Origin: Pseudoruegeria sp. SHC-113
GTDB taxonomy: Bacteria; Pseudomonadota; Alphaproteobacteria; Rhodobacterales; Rhodobacteraceae
Assembly: GCF_025376885.1 (NCBI RefSeq)
Contig: NZ_JAHUBR010000001.1
Coordinates: 1,798,001 to 1,862,000, forward strand
Direction: 5' to 3'
Length of the DNA stretch: 64,000 nt
Shown here: piece by piece, positions 26,801 through 35,095 of the stretch
Layout of the letters: each line of letters begins with the position of its first letter
How positions within the stretch are numbered: position 1 is the stretch's first letter
Made by a program: the position numbers and the translations under genes
Notes under the pieces: model-generated
What the model was told of the DNA's origin: nothing
Database searches by the model: none
Seen by the model: only the letters and a program-made list of their open reading frames with translations

Positions 26801-27486
26801 ATCTTTACCGCGAAAGCGCCGGTCGGGGTTTCGACCTCACCGGCGGCGATCAGCTGGTTGTTGTTGATCACCACGCTGATCAGCTCGGCGGCGGTGACGT
26901 TATAGGCTTCAAGGCGCAGCGGATCGATGATCACCTCGACCATCTCGTCGCGCTGGCCCGCGATCCCGGCTTCCAGAACCGGATCAAGGGCTTCCAGCGT
27001 TTCCTGAAGATCCTTCGCCACGCGCAGCAGCGTGCGCTCCGGCACGTCGCCGGAGAGGTTCACGATGATGATCGGGAAGGCGGAGAAGTTGATTTCGTTG
27101 ATCGAGTATTTCTCGGCCCCCGCCGGGAACTCGGCTTCCACCGTGTTCATCCGGTCGCGCACATCGGCGATGATCTTGGTCTTGTCCCAGCCAAATTCGA
27201 ACTCCAGCGCCACACCGGCATAGCCTTCGGCGGCTGTGGAGGACATCTTGTCGAGCCCGTCCAGATCGGAAAGCTCGGTTTCCATCGGCCGCACGAGCAG
27301 CTTCTCGGCGTCCGCGGCGGAGATGCCGGGGAAGGGGACGGAGATGAAGAGGGCCGGGATTTCGATGTCCGGCTCGCCTTCTTTCGGCAGGCCGACATAG
27401 GCCGTTGCCCCGGCGACGATCGACAGGACAATGAAGGCCAGGATCATGCGGGCGCGGCTTGCGGCCCAATCGACGATGCCCACCAT
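23860..27486 (-). CDS. RND efflux permease (AcrB/HAE-like, enlarged)
   Basis: A 1208-residue inner-membrane proton-driven efflux pump subunit, longer than the usual ~1030-1050. N-terminal helix and porter domain follow the family (LPKEGEPDIEIPALFISVPFP, VINNNQLIAAGEVETPTGAF). Helix 4 carries AVGMLVDGAIVVVEYAD, keeping the first of the two usual acidic residues but with Gly in the second place. Between helices 6 and 7 (about residues 495-600) there is extra sequence with two more hydrophobic stretches. A proline/glutamate-rich cytoplasmic tail of about 90 residues ends the protein. It follows the adaptor gene with one base between. Substrates are unknown. Confidence 0.9.
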   Translation of the reverse strand: MVGIVDWAASRARMILAFIVLSIVAGATAYVGLPKEGEPDIEIPALFISVPFPGISAADAEKLLVRPMETELSDLDGLDKMSSTAAEGYAGVALEFEFGWDKTKIIADVRDRMNTVEAEFPAGAEKYSINEINFSAFPIIIVNLSGDVPERTLLRVAKDLQETLEALDPVLEAGIAGQRDEMVEVIIDPLRLEAYNVTAAELISVVINNNQLIAAGEVETPTGAFAVKIPSSFDEAQDIYNLPVKTNGDRVVTLGDLAEINLTFEDREGTARFNGETTIALQVTKRKGFPVIDTAKLVTETVEAERAKWPQELQDAIRVGVSNDQSVQVGSMVSQLEGSVLTAVALVMIVVLGSLGTRSALLVGFAIPTSFLLCFAILAATGITISNMVMFGLILAVGMLVDGAIVVVEYADKRISEGVGPMHAFTEAAKRMFWPIVSSTATTLCAFLPMLFWPGVPGEFMGMLPVTLIYVLSASLVVALIYLPVVGGVAGRSSRQLERAANALRPLPWLVRALFVVPSLYLVFLAALQLINPGYIFGGESPLPAGMVWLPGALMMLVGGLLSSITLDAAKIQRKPKKVQAGFRRSPFGWVIRFISGNPVMPLLTIAAVIGFVVAVFTTFGENNNGVEFFVETEPEQAIVYVRQRGNLSLIEKDEALRSVEAVVLGTPGIQSAFAFAGNGGLDNNTGGAQPPRDTIGQIQIEMIPWEDRKDIAELDGDRVLDALEARLATVPAVKTEILTLSNGPASAKPVHLRIKGDDLAAIEEAALMVRAKFEDTTALTDIEDTLPLPGIDWEIEVDVRKAGRYGADVATVGGMVQLVTRGILLDTMRVDSSDEEIEIRVRLPEEDRVLSTLDSLRVRTQDGLVPLSNFITREPVAKLAQIDRVEQSRYYDVKAGVASDMKNEAGQVITPTERIATLTEWLETEAEFPQGVEWEWTGDNEDQAESGAFLAKAFAGALALMFIILLAQFNSFYNSVLVLLAVILSTTGVFIGMMVMGQTFSIIMTGTGIVALAGIVVNNNIVLIDTYQEYSRYMPQLEAIARTAQDRIRPVLLTTITTMAGLAPMMFGLSLDFANGGYTIDSPTALWWKQLATAVVFGLGIATVLTLVFTPSLLALRVWARTGAYSSFVRLKALSMGRDSVAARDLALNKASRKIKAPEIIWEDAEITEAPAKPAPQGTAPASAPQEQEAEAPNEDSTPQPPLRAAE

Positions 27487-27487
27487 C

Positions 27488-28678
27488 TTACATCGCTCCC
27501 TTATACGTGACCGCGAGCGGCACGCCGTCGATCACGTATTCCTGCCCCTCGACGATCACTTCAACCGTCTCAGGCAGGCCGGTGAGCCAGACGCCGTCGA
27601 TGCTGTCGCGCAGCACCTGCACCGGCACGAAACCGGCCTCATTGCCGTTCACCACGGTGCGCACGCCCAGCGTGCCTTCGTTGTCCAGCGTCAGGGCCGA
27701 TTGCGGCAGCAGGTGCGCAGCGGCCCCATCGGCAGAGACGATGATCTCGGCCGTTTGCCCGTCGCGGATGCGCAGATCGGGGTTGGGCACGGTGACTTCG
27801 ACACGGAAGGTGCGAGTGGTGGGATCGGCCGAGCGCGACAGGAAGGTGACCTGACCGCCGATCTCAAGGCCGCTCGCAAGGCGGGCCCCGGCCATCGCGC
27901 CGACTTCCACCTTGTCCACCTGCGTTTCCGGCACGAAGCCGACGAGCTTGATCGGATCGAGCTGAATCACCGTGGCGCAGAGGCCACCGGCCTGCAGCAG
28001 GCTGCCGATTTCGGCGGCATCGGTTTCCAGCAGGCCCTCAAACGGCGCGGTGACACGCAGGCGCTCGATTTCCTTCTTGGCCGCTTTCAGCGCGGCTTCG
28101 GCGGATTGCAGCGTGGCGCGGGCAGAGGCGGCGCGGGTTTCGGCGGCATAGCCGCTTTCGGCCAGTTTGGAGGCGGCGGTGTTGTTGATCTGGGCTTCCA
28201 GCACGCGGGCTTCGGCCTCGGCGAGGCTGGCTTCGCGGGTGCCGATGTCGATCTCGCAGAGCAGTTGGCCCGCTTCCACGAAGGCACCCTTGCGCAGGGG
28301 CTCGCTGATCACCTGGCCGCCGGTCTCGGCGCGCACTTCCACCTGGCGCAGGGCCTCGGTCTGCCCGCGCATCAGAACGGCGTTGTCCACGGTTTCGGCG
28401 GTGGAGGAAATGGCCACGACGGAAATCGGCTTGCGGGCCTCTTGCGCGTCCCCGTCAGAACCGGAAGGCGCGTTTTGCGCGGCAATGGTGGCCGGGGCCT
28501 CGGGCTGCGCGGCTTCCGCCACAGTTTCCTCAGTGGCTTGCGCCGCAGTTTCTTCTGTGGCTTCCGCCACGGGCGCATCGCCGCCGGAGGCGAAGGCCAC
28601 AAGCCGGTCGCGCTCAAGAATTGCCATATAAAGAACGCCCATCACAGCCAGGGCCATCAAAATCGAAACCGGTTTCAT
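27488..28678 (-). CDS. RND efflux periplasmic adaptor subunit (membrane fusion protein)
   Basis: A 396-residue HlyD/AcrA-type adaptor that joins the RND permease to an outer-membrane channel. It begins with an uncleaved or signal anchor (MKPVSILMALAVMGVLYMAI), followed by an Ala/Glu-rich linker. The first half-lipoyl segment is RQVEVRAETGGQVISEPLRK, then a coiled-coil hairpin (EARVLEAQINNTAASKLAES) and the second half VTAPFEGLLETDAAEIGSLL. Beta-barrel domains close it. ATG 28678 is chosen; upstream extension to 29017 crosses the divergent promoter region and overlaps the next gene. No outer-membrane channel gene is nearby. Confidence 0.9.
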   Translation of the reverse strand: MKPVSILMALAVMGVLYMAILERDRLVAFASGGDAPVAEATEETAAQATEETVAEAAQPEAPATIAAQNAPSGSDGDAQEARKPISVVAISSTAETVDNAVLMRGQTEALRQVEVRAETGGQVISEPLRKGAFVEAGQLLCEIDIGTREASLAEAEARVLEAQINNTAASKLAESGYAAETRAASARATLQSAEAALKAAKKEIERLRVTAPFEGLLETDAAEIGSLLQAGGLCATVIQLDPIKLVGFVPETQVDKVEVGAMAGARLASGLEIGGQVTFLSRSADPTTRTFRVEVTVPNPDLRIRDGQTAEIIVSADGAAAHLLPQSALTLDNEGTLGVRTVVNGNEAGFVPVQVLRDSIDGVWLTGLPETVEVIVEGQEYVIDGVPLAVTYKGAM

Positions 28679-28766
28679 CTTGTCCTCTTTCGCGCCCCTC
28701 AAAATCTCGCGCGCTGTATCTGAGGTCAGGTAGGTGCGGGGGGATCGGAAGTAAACCACCCGGTGC

Positions 28767-28794
28767 GAATTTTCTGAACTGCCCGGTTCAATTC
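28767..28794. promoter_or_regulatory. Inverted repeat in the RND operon promoter region
   Basis: TGAAC-tgcccg-GTTCA (28775-28790), flanked by GAATT on the left and ATTC on the right, lies about 97 bases upstream of the adaptor start and 160 bases before the divergent YfgM-like gene. It could be the site of a TetR-type repressor, but no such gene is in the window. Low confidence. Confidence 0.3.
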
Positions 28795-28949
28795 TATGCG
28801 GTGTTGCTTGAAAGGCAAGGTTTTTGCGCATCCCACCGCGCAGGCTTTCCGCGCTCGGGATGGCTTGCAGGCCTTGGCAGCCCGCAGGCTTCGCGCTAAG
28901 ACACGCCAACACCACCGCAAAGCCGGTGCAAAAGACGTGGAGGCCCGAG

Positions 28950-29603
28950 TTGAGCAACGTTGACAATTTCATCGACGAGGTGACCGAAGAGGTCCGCCGT
29001 GACAACCTGCTGCGCATGATGCGCCGCTACGGCTGGATCGCGATCCTTCTGGCGGTGATGATCGTTGTGGGCGCGGCCACCAACGAGTTTCTCAAGGCGC
29101 AGGAGCGCGCCCGGGCCGAGGCGCTTGGCGATGCGATGATCGCTGCCGCGCAATCCTCCGAGGATCCGGCAGAGCGGGCCGCCGCTTTCGCCGCCATCGA
29201 AGCGGAAGGCGACGCCAAGGCCGTCACCACGCTGCAGGCCGCTGCCGCCCACCAACGCGCCGAGCAGGCGGGTGAGGCCGCTGCCCTTCTGGAAGGCGTC
29301 GCCACCGGCGGCACGGCGGGGCTGATCTACCAGCAGCTGGCCCAGTTCAAGGCGCTGATGAGCGCAACTGACCTTTCTCCCGAAGAGCGCCGCGCGGGTT
29401 TTGAAGCCCTCACCACGCCCGGCGCGCCTTTCCGCCTGCTGGCTGAAGAGCAGATCGCCCTGATCGAAGCCGAAACCGGCGAGACGGATGCGGCCATCGC
29501 CCGGCTCACCGCCATTCTGGAAGACAATGACACCAGTGCAGGCTTGCGCCGCCGCGCCTCGCAGTTGATTGTGGCGCTGGGGGGCGAGCTTCAGGCCACC
29601 TGA
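28950..29603 (+). CDS. YfgM-like inner-membrane TPR protein
   Basis: A 217-residue protein with an N-terminal cytoplasmic stretch (SNVDNFIDEVTEEVRRDNLL), one transmembrane helix (YGWIAILLAVMIVVGAATNEF) and a periplasmic TPR-like domain (RRAGFEALTTPGAPFRLLAE). YfgM homologues act as ancillary SecYEG/periplasmic chaperone-network proteins. The start is TTG at 28950, decided by GGAGG at 28939-28943 and by homology starting there; an upstream in-frame stretch to 28824 looks non-coding. Its place before bamB and der matches the conserved YfgM-BamB-Der order. Confidence 0.82.
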   Translation: MSNVDNFIDEVTEEVRRDNLLRMMRRYGWIAILLAVMIVVGAATNEFLKAQERARAEALGDAMIAAAQSSEDPAERAAAFAAIEAEGDAKAVTTLQAAAAHQRAEQAGEAAALLEGVATGGTAGLIYQQLAQFKALMSATDLSPEERRAGFEALTTPGAPFRLLAEEQIALIEAETGETDAAIARLTAILEDNDTSAGLRRRASQLIVALGGELQAT

Positions 29604-29685
29604 CGACACTCATCCGGCCCGGCCGCGCGAAACGCTGGCCCTCCGGCATGCAACACGACGACTGACCCGGGAGGGGCGCGCAAGA

Positions 29686-30996
29686 ATGAAACGTCACCTG
29701 ATCTGCGCTTTCGGCATCACCGCGCTTCTGGCGGCCTGTGCCGAACCCGAAGTGATCCTGCCCGGCGAACGGATTGATCTGCGCGCCGAAGATCCCGCGC
29801 TTGCCGCGGCCCAGGCTGAAAACCGCGCGGCGGCGATCTCGCTGCCCGGTGTCACCCAGAACGCCAGCTGGACCCATCGCGGCGGCAACCCGAGCCACAA
29901 GATGCCCCATGTCGCCCTGCGCAGCCAGCTGACGCCGGTCTTCTCGGTGTCGATCGGCAAAGGCGACAGCCGCCGCAACCGCATCACGGCGGATCCGGTT
30001 GTCTCCAACAACCGCATCTTCACGATGGATTCCGAAAGCCGCGTCTCGGCGCACGGCTCCGGCGGCGCGCAGCTTTGGGCCACCGACCTGACCACCGGCA
30101 ACGATGGCGCGGGTGAAGTCTCGGGCGGCGGGCTGGCGATCAGCAATAACATCCTCGTGGCCTCCACCGGCTTTGGCCGCCTCGTGGCGCTGGATGCCGC
30201 CACCGGCGGGCGGATCTGGGAGCAGCGGATGGAGACCCAGCTTGCCGGGCCTCCGACCATTCACAACAATATCGTCTATGCCGCCACGCGGGATTCCCGT
30301 GGCTGGGCGCTGGATCTGGCCAAGGGCAAGATCCTCTGGGAAATCCAGGGCGCGCCCAGCGGCGCGGGCATCGCGGGCGGCGCGGCCCCTGCGGTGAACA
30401 ACGATGTGGCCGTTTTCCCGCTTGGCGGAATCGAGATCCTCGCAACCTTCCCGAAAGGCGGCGTACGCCTGTGGTCGGCTTCGGTGTCTGGCCAGCGCGC
30501 CGGGCAGGTGTTTGCGCTCACGCAGGACATCACCAGCGATCCGGTGCTCGATGGCAGCCGCATCTACGTCGGCAGCCAGTCCGGCCGCCTCGTGGCGCTG
30601 GACGCGGCAACGGGCGAGCGGATCTGGACAGCGCGCGAAGGCAGCCTGAGCCCGGTCTGGCCGGTGGGGGGCTCTGTCTTCCTTGTCAGCGATCAGGCCG
30701 AACTGGTGCGGCTCGATGCCAGCACCGGGGAGCGGATCTGGGGCGTGGAGCTTCCCTATTTCCAGAACGAACTCGCCGCCAAGCGCCGGGCCGTCTATGC
30801 CCATTTCGGCCCCATCCTTGCGGGTGGCCGACTGATCGTGGCCTCTTCTGACGGGGTGATCCGGTCTTTCAGCCCGGAAAGCGGGCAGCTTCTGTCCACG
30901 GTCGAGATCCCCGGCGGGGCCACCTCGAACCCCGCGGTGGCCGGGGGCACGCTTTATGTCGTCTCCTCCAAGGGGCAACTTCACGCTTTCCGTTAA
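29686..30996 (+). CDS. bamB: Outer membrane assembly factor BamB (PQQ-like beta-propeller lipoprotein)
   Basis: Lipoprotein subunit of the BAM complex, which inserts beta-barrels into the outer membrane. The 436-residue precursor has a lipoprotein signal peptide with lipobox LAAC (Cys18) in ITALLAACAEPEV. The propeller blades repeat motifs such as GRLVALDAATGGRIWEQRM, GWALDLAKGKILWEIQG and GRLVALDAATGERIWTAREG. The ATG at 29686 is followed directly by the signal peptide; an open extension to 29569 overlaps the upstream gene. der starts 48 bases after the stop. Confidence 0.92.
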   Translation: MKRHLICAFGITALLAACAEPEVILPGERIDLRAEDPALAAAQAENRAAAISLPGVTQNASWTHRGGNPSHKMPHVALRSQLTPVFSVSIGKGDSRRNRITADPVVSNNRIFTMDSESRVSAHGSGGAQLWATDLTTGNDGAGEVSGGGLAISNNILVASTGFGRLVALDAATGGRIWEQRMETQLAGPPTIHNNIVYAATRDSRGWALDLAKGKILWEIQGAPSGAGIAGGAAPAVNNDVAVFPLGGIEILATFPKGGVRLWSASVSGQRAGQVFALTQDITSDPVLDGSRIYVGSQSGRLVALDAATGERIWTAREGSLSPVWPVGGSVFLVSDQAELVRLDASTGERIWGVELPYFQNELAAKRRAVYAHFGPILAGGRLIVASSDGVIRSFSPESGQLLSTVEIPGGATSNPAVAGGTLYVVSSKGQLHAFR

Positions 30997-31044
30997 GCGG
31001 GCTTTGCTGTAGAGGGGCGGCTTGATCTTTCCGGGAGTCGTCTC

Positions 31045-32520
31045 ATGAGTTTCACGCTGGCCATCGTCGGCCGCCCAAATGTCGGCAAATCCACGCTGTT
31101 CAACCGGCTGGTCGGCAAACGGCTGGCGCTGGTGGACGATCAGCCCGGTGTCACCCGTGACCTGCGCGAAGGCGAGGCCCGGCTGGGCGATCTGCGCTTC
31201 ACCGTGATCGATACGGCAGGGCTGGAAGAGGCCACCGACGACAGCCTGCAGGGCCGCATGCGCCGCCTGACCGAGCGCGCGGTGGAGATGGCCGATGTCT
31301 GCCTCTTCATGATCGACGCCCGCGCCGGTGTGCTGCCCACCGATGAGGTGTTTGCCGACATCCTGCGCAAGAAGAACGCCCATGTGCTGCTCGCGGCCAA
31401 TAAGGGTGAGGGTAAAGCCGCGGATTCCGGCGTGATCGAAGCCTATGCGCTGGGGCTCGGCGAGCCGCTGCGGCTTTCGGCGGAGCATGGCGAAGGGATG
31501 GGCGATCTGCTCGCCGCCCTGATGCCAATCGCCGATGAGTTTGCCGAGCGCGAGGCCGAGTACACGCCCGAGACGGATGTGACGATCCCCGAAGGCGCGG
31601 GCGAGGACGGTGAGGATCTGGATTTCGACGCCCAGATCACCCCGCAAAAGCCGCTGCAGGTGGCCGTGGTGGGCCGGCCCAATGCCGGGAAATCCACGCT
31701 GATCAACCGCATCGTCGGCGAGGAGCGCCTGCTCACGGGGCCGGAAGCCGGGATCACGCGGGATTCGATCTCGCTGCGGACCGAGTGGAACGGCACGCCG
31801 ATGCGGATCTTTGACACCGCCGGCATGCGCAAGAAGGCCAAGGTGCAGGAGAAGCTTGAGAAGCTTTCGGTGTCCGATGGGCTGCGCGCGGTGAAATTCG
31901 CCGAGGTCGTGGTGGTGCTGCTGGACGTGGAAATCCCGTTTGAGCAGCAGGATCTGCGCATCGCCGATCTGGCGGAGCGAGAGGGCCGCGCCGTGGTGAT
32001 CGCCGCCAACAAATGGGATGCGGAGCCTGAGAAGCAGGAAAAGCTGCGCGAGCTGAAGGCCAGTTTCGAAAAGCTCCTGCCGCAGCTGCGCGGTGCGCCG
32101 CTGGTGACGGTCTCGGCCAAGACCGGCAAAGGGCTCGACCGCCTGCACGCCGCCATCCTGCGCGCCCATGAGGTCTGGAACCGGCGCGTCTCGACCGCGC
32201 GGCTGAACCGCTGGCTCGGCGAAATGGTCGAGGCACACCCGCCGCCCGCCCCCTCGGGCCGCCGCATCAAGCTGCGCTACATGACGCAGGCCAAGACCCG
32301 CCCGCCGGGCTTCGTGGTGATGTGTTCGAACCCGGAGAAGATGTCGGACAGCTATACGCGCTACCTTGTTAACGGCTTGCGCGACAGTTTCGACATGCCC
32401 GGCACGCCGATCCGGCTCTACATGCGCTCTCAGGCGGATGCGAACCCCTATAAGAACCGCAAGAAATCGACACCCTCGCGGCTGAGAAAACACCTCGGCA
32501 AGAAGCCGCACGGGGAGTGA
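31045..32520 (+). CDS. der: Ribosome-assembly GTPase Der (EngA)
   Basis: Essential GTPase with two G domains in tandem that assists 50S ribosomal subunit assembly. Domain 1 has G1 GRPNVGKST at residues 8-16, G3 DTAG and the alphaproteobacterial G4 variant NKGE. Domain 2 has G1 GRPNAGKST (about 210), G3 [17 protein letters not shown] and G4 NKWD. A C-terminal KH-like domain follows ([33 protein letters not shown]), with a basic tail ([19 protein letters not shown]). At 491 residues it is full length. It closes the YfgM-bamB-der cluster. Confidence 0.97.
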   Translation: MSFTLAIVGRPNVGKSTLFNRLVGKRLALVDDQPGVTRDLREGEARLGDLRFTVIDTAGLEEATDDSLQGRMRRLTERAVEMADVCLFMIDARAGVLPTDEVFADILRKKNAHVLLAANKGEGKAADSGVIEAYALGLGEPLRLSAEHGEGMGDLLAALMPIADEFAEREAEYTPETDVTIPEGAGEDGEDLDFDAQITPQKPLQVAVVGRPNAGKSTLINRIVGEERLLTGPEAGITRDSISLRTEWNGTPMRIFDTAGMRKKAKVQEKLEKLSVSDGLRAVKFAEVVVVLLDVEIPFEQQDLRIADLAEREGRAVVIAANKWDAEPEKQEKLRELKASFEKLLPQLRGAPLVTVSAKTGKGLDRLHAAILRAHEVWNRRVSTARLNRWLGEMVEAHPPPAPSGRRIKLRYMTQAKTRPPGFVVMCSNPEKMSDSYTRYLVNGLRDSFDMPGTPIRLYMRSQADANPYKNRKKSTPSRLRKHLGKKPHGE

Positions 32521-32524
32521 TGTG

Positions 32525-32582
32525 TCGCCTCCCGCTGGCGCGGCAGGCGAGGCCTCCGGCGGGGATATTTGTGGAACAAAGT
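32525..32582. repeat. Family B intergenic element, copy 4
   Basis: TCGCCT / AGGCGA stem (32525-32530, 32545-32550), then CCTCCGGCGGGGATATTTGT and GGAACAAAG. The tail is the family B signature with small differences. It directly follows the der stop and abuts a bidirectional terminator. Confidence 0.7.
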
Positions 32583-32616
32583 AAAAGGCCCGGCGCGGGG
32601 AAGCGGCGGGCCTTTT
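32583..32616. terminator. Bidirectional terminator between der and dnaB
   Basis: Ten-pair stem AAAAGGCCCG / CGGGCCTTTT (32583-32592, 32607-32616). T runs on both strands serve the convergent der and dnaB genes. Confidence 0.88.
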
Positions 32617-32637
32617 CTCATTGGGGGAGGCGGGGCC

Positions 32638-34131
32638 TCAGTATTCTTCGATGCTGCCAGATTGCCAGGGCTGCACGAGGTTGCCGAAGCGGGTGAAGCG
32701 GCCCTCGAACGACAGCCCGACCGAGCCGATGGGCCCGTGGCGCTGCTTGCCGATGATGACCTCGGCCTTGCCGTGCAGGTTCTCCATCTCTTCCTGCCAT
32801 TTCGCCATGGCTTCGAGATTGTCCTCGCCGGGCTTTTCCCGTTCCTTGTAGTACTCGCCGCGGTAGACGAACATCACGACGTCCGCATCCTGCTCGATCG
32901 AGCCGGATTCGCGCAGATCCGAGAGCTGCGGGCGTTTGTCTTCGCGGCTCTCCACCGAGCGCGAGAGCTGCGACAGCGCGATCACCGGGATGTCGAGTTC
33001 CTTGGCGATGGCTTTCAGGCCTTGGGTGATTTCTGATACTTCGTTCACCCGGCTGTCTTTGGCGGTGGCGGGGCGCACGAGCTGGAGGTAGTCCACGAAG
33101 AGCGCATCAAGCCCGCTGGTGCGCTTCAGGCGGCGGGCACGGGCGGCCAGCTGGGAAATCGGGAGCGCGGGCGTGTCGTCGATGTAGAGCGGGCAGGCCT
33201 CAAGCTCCTTGGCGGCCTCCACGAGGCGGCGGAACTCTTCTTCCGTCATGTCGCCGGAGCGCAGCCGGTGGCTGTCCACACTGGCGGCATCGGCGAGGAT
33301 CCGGGAGGCAAGCTGCTCGGCGCTCATCTCGAGCGAGTAGAAGCCCACCACACCGCCCTGCACGGCCCCTTGGGTGCCGTCGGGCCGCGTGCCCTTCTTG
33401 TAGGTGCGCGCGATGTTGAAGGCGATGTTGGTGGCGAGCGAGGTTTTCCCCATCGAGGGGCGCCCTGCGAGGATCAGAAGGTCGGAGCGGTGCAGCCCGC
33501 CGAGCTTGCCGTCCATGTCCACGAGCCCGGTGGAAACGCCGGACAGCCCGCCGTCGCGCTGGTAGGCTTCGTTGGCCACATCCACGGCGGTTTTCAGCGC
33601 CGAGAGAAAGCTTTGAAAGCCGCTTTCGCTCTGGCCCTGTTCGGCCAGCGCGTAGAGCGCCTGTTCGGCCTCCACGATCTGCTCCTTGGGCTCGCTGGCC
33701 ACATCCACCCGCTTGGCGCGATCGGCGATGTCCTTGCCGATGTCCATCAACTTCCGGCGTATCGCCAGATCGTAGATCATCTGCGCATAGTCGCGCGCCG
33801 CGAAAGAGGAGATGGCCGCACCCGCGAGCCGGACCAGATAGGCCGGGCCGCCAAGCTCCTTCAGGCCCTCGTCATCCTCCATGAACGCCTTGAGCGTCAC
33901 CGGCGAGGCGAGGTTGTTCTTGGCGATCCGGGCGGCCGCGATCTCGTAGATGCGGGCGTGCACCGGCTCGTAGAAATGGTGCGGTTTGATGATGGAGGCG
34001 ACCCTGTCGTAGATGTCGTTGTTCGTCAGGATCGCGCCCAGAAGTTGCTGCTCGGCCTCGATGTTATGGGGCAGGGTCTCTTCCGGACCCTCGCCTGCTT
34101 GCCCCGGTTGGAACGTGGATATTTCGTTCAT
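32638..34131 (-). CDS. dnaB: Replicative DNA helicase DnaB
   Basis: Hexameric 5'-3' helicase of the replisome, 497 residues. The N-terminal domain begins LPHNIEAEQQLLGAILTNND. The RecA-like ATPase has Walker A GRPSMGKTS (LILAGRPSMGKTSLATNIAF), Walker B DALFVDYLQLV and the C-terminal LSQLSRSVESREDKRPQLSD, then SGSIEQDADVVMFVYRGEYY. No intein is present, although DnaB is a common insertion site. ATG 34131 (MNEISTFQPG) is chosen; the open upstream extension to 34263 crosses DnaA-box-like sequences and is not homologous. Confidence 0.97.
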   Translation of the reverse strand: MNEISTFQPGQAGEGPEETLPHNIEAEQQLLGAILTNNDIYDRVASIIKPHHFYEPVHARIYEIAAARIAKNNLASPVTLKAFMEDDEGLKELGGPAYLVRLAGAAISSFAARDYAQMIYDLAIRRKLMDIGKDIADRAKRVDVASEPKEQIVEAEQALYALAEQGQSESGFQSFLSALKTAVDVANEAYQRDGGLSGVSTGLVDMDGKLGGLHRSDLLILAGRPSMGKTSLATNIAFNIARTYKKGTRPDGTQGAVQGGVVGFYSLEMSAEQLASRILADAASVDSHRLRSGDMTEEEFRRLVEAAKELEACPLYIDDTPALPISQLAARARRLKRTSGLDALFVDYLQLVRPATAKDSRVNEVSEITQGLKAIAKELDIPVIALSQLSRSVESREDKRPQLSDLRESGSIEQDADVVMFVYRGEYYKEREKPGEDNLEAMAKWQEEMENLHGKAEVIIGKQRHGPIGSVGLSFEGRFTRFGNLVQPWQSGSIEEY

Positions 34132-34200
34132 TCTGCTCCCCACTTGCCCGTTGGAGGGCTTTGTGGCGCAGCCCGGGGCAGGTTTCAATCTGGATATCTG

Positions 34201-34220
34201 TGTGGATAGCCTGTGGATGC
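34201..34220. promoter_or_regulatory. Two DnaA-box-like motifs upstream of dnaB
   Basis: TGTGGATAG (34201-34209) and TGTGGATGC (34212-34220) read on the other strand as CTATCCACA and GCATCCACA. The DnaA-box consensus is TTATNCACA, so the first has one mismatch and the second two. They are 70-90 bases upstream of the dnaB start and repeat every 11 bases, one helical turn. Confidence 0.4.
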
Positions 34221-34298
34221 CGAGCCTACCACAAAATCTGGCGGAACGCGCCCCCGGGCTCACCTGTATTTCGGGGCAGCCTTGCTGACCGAAATGTC

Positions 34299-34372
34299 GA
34301 AAAACTTTTACAGGCCGCGCCCCGCCTGCGCCGGTTTGACGGGCTGGCGGGGGCTGCGGCGGGCGCGCGGCC
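34299..34372 (-). terminator. Candidate terminator of pyrE
   Basis: On the minus strand, arms 34365-34372 and 34313-34320 (GGCCGCGC / GCGCGGCC) extend inward by CCC and GCC pairs around one bulge, giving about 14 pairs with a 31-base loop. The following minus-strand bases include AAAGTTTTTCG. It lies 26 bases after the pyrE stop. Confidence 0.55.
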
Positions 34373-34397
34373 GTTTAGGCGAGCGCGAATCGTCGCC

Positions 34398-35072
34398 TCA
34401 GCTGCGGGCGTCCTGCCAGGCGCGCGGGGCGTTCAGGAAGGCCTCGACCTCGGCGAGCGTCTCGGCGTCAAAGCTGCCGCGCGCGCGGGCTTCTGCCAGA
34501 ACGTCCCACCAGGTGCAGAGGTAGTGCAGTTGCACCCCGTGATCGCCGAGCGTCTTCTCGGTTTCCTTGAAGATGTCGTAGTAGAAGATCACCGCCGTGT
34601 GTCCGCAGGTCGCGCCGGTTTCGCGGATCGCATCCACGAAGGAGAGCTTGGAGCCGCCATCGGTGGTGAGATCTTCCACCAGCAGCACGCGCTGGCCTTC
34701 GGTCATCACGCCCTCGATGCGGGCATTGCGGCCGTAGCCCTTGGGCTTCTTGCGCACATAGGTCATCGGCAGGCCCAGGCGCTCGGCCACGAGAGCAGCA
34801 AAGGGGATGCCCGCGGTTTCACCACCGGCCACGTTGTCAAAGGCCTCAAAACCAGCCTCGCGCATCACGGTGCAGGCCATGAAATCCATCATCGCGGCGC
34901 GCACGCGCGGGTGCGAGATCGGCGTGCGGCAGTCGATATAGGTGGGCGAGGGCTTGCCGCTGGCCAGCGTGAAGGGCTCGCGGGCATTGAAATGCACGGC
35001 CTTGATGTCGAGCAGCATGCCCGCTGTCAGGCGCGCGATGTCTTCTTTGGCGGGGAAGGAGGTCGGGATCAT
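34398..35072 (-). CDS. pyrE: Orotate phosphoribosyltransferase
   Basis: Converts orotate and PRPP to orotidine 5'-monophosphate in pyrimidine synthesis. The 224-residue protein has [20 protein letters not shown] near the N-terminus, the flexible catalytic loop [17 protein letters not shown] and the PRPP-binding motif [20 protein letters not shown]. It is slightly longer than E. coli PyrE and belongs to the alphaproteobacterial type. It lies 23 bases downstream of pyrC on the same strand, so the two are co-transcribed. Confidence 0.96.
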   Translation of the reverse strand: MIPTSFPAKEDIARLTAGMLLDIKAVHFNAREPFTLASGKPSPTYIDCRTPISHPRVRAAMMDFMACTVMREAGFEAFDNVAGGETAGIPFAALVAERLGLPMTYVRKKPKGYGRNARIEGVMTEGQRVLLVEDLTTDGGSKLSFVDAIRETGATCGHTAVIFYYDIFKETEKTLGDHGVQLHYLCTWWDVLAEARARGSFDAETLAEVEAFLNAPRAWQDARS

Positions 35073-35095
35073 GGGGCAGCTCCGGTCAGAAGAGG

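Noticed and set aside
29506-32511. A 1001-codon open frame on the minus strand opposite bamB and der
   Set aside because: It mirrors two clear genes on the plus strand. High GC at third codon positions removes stops from one antisense frame; the product has no recognisable domain.
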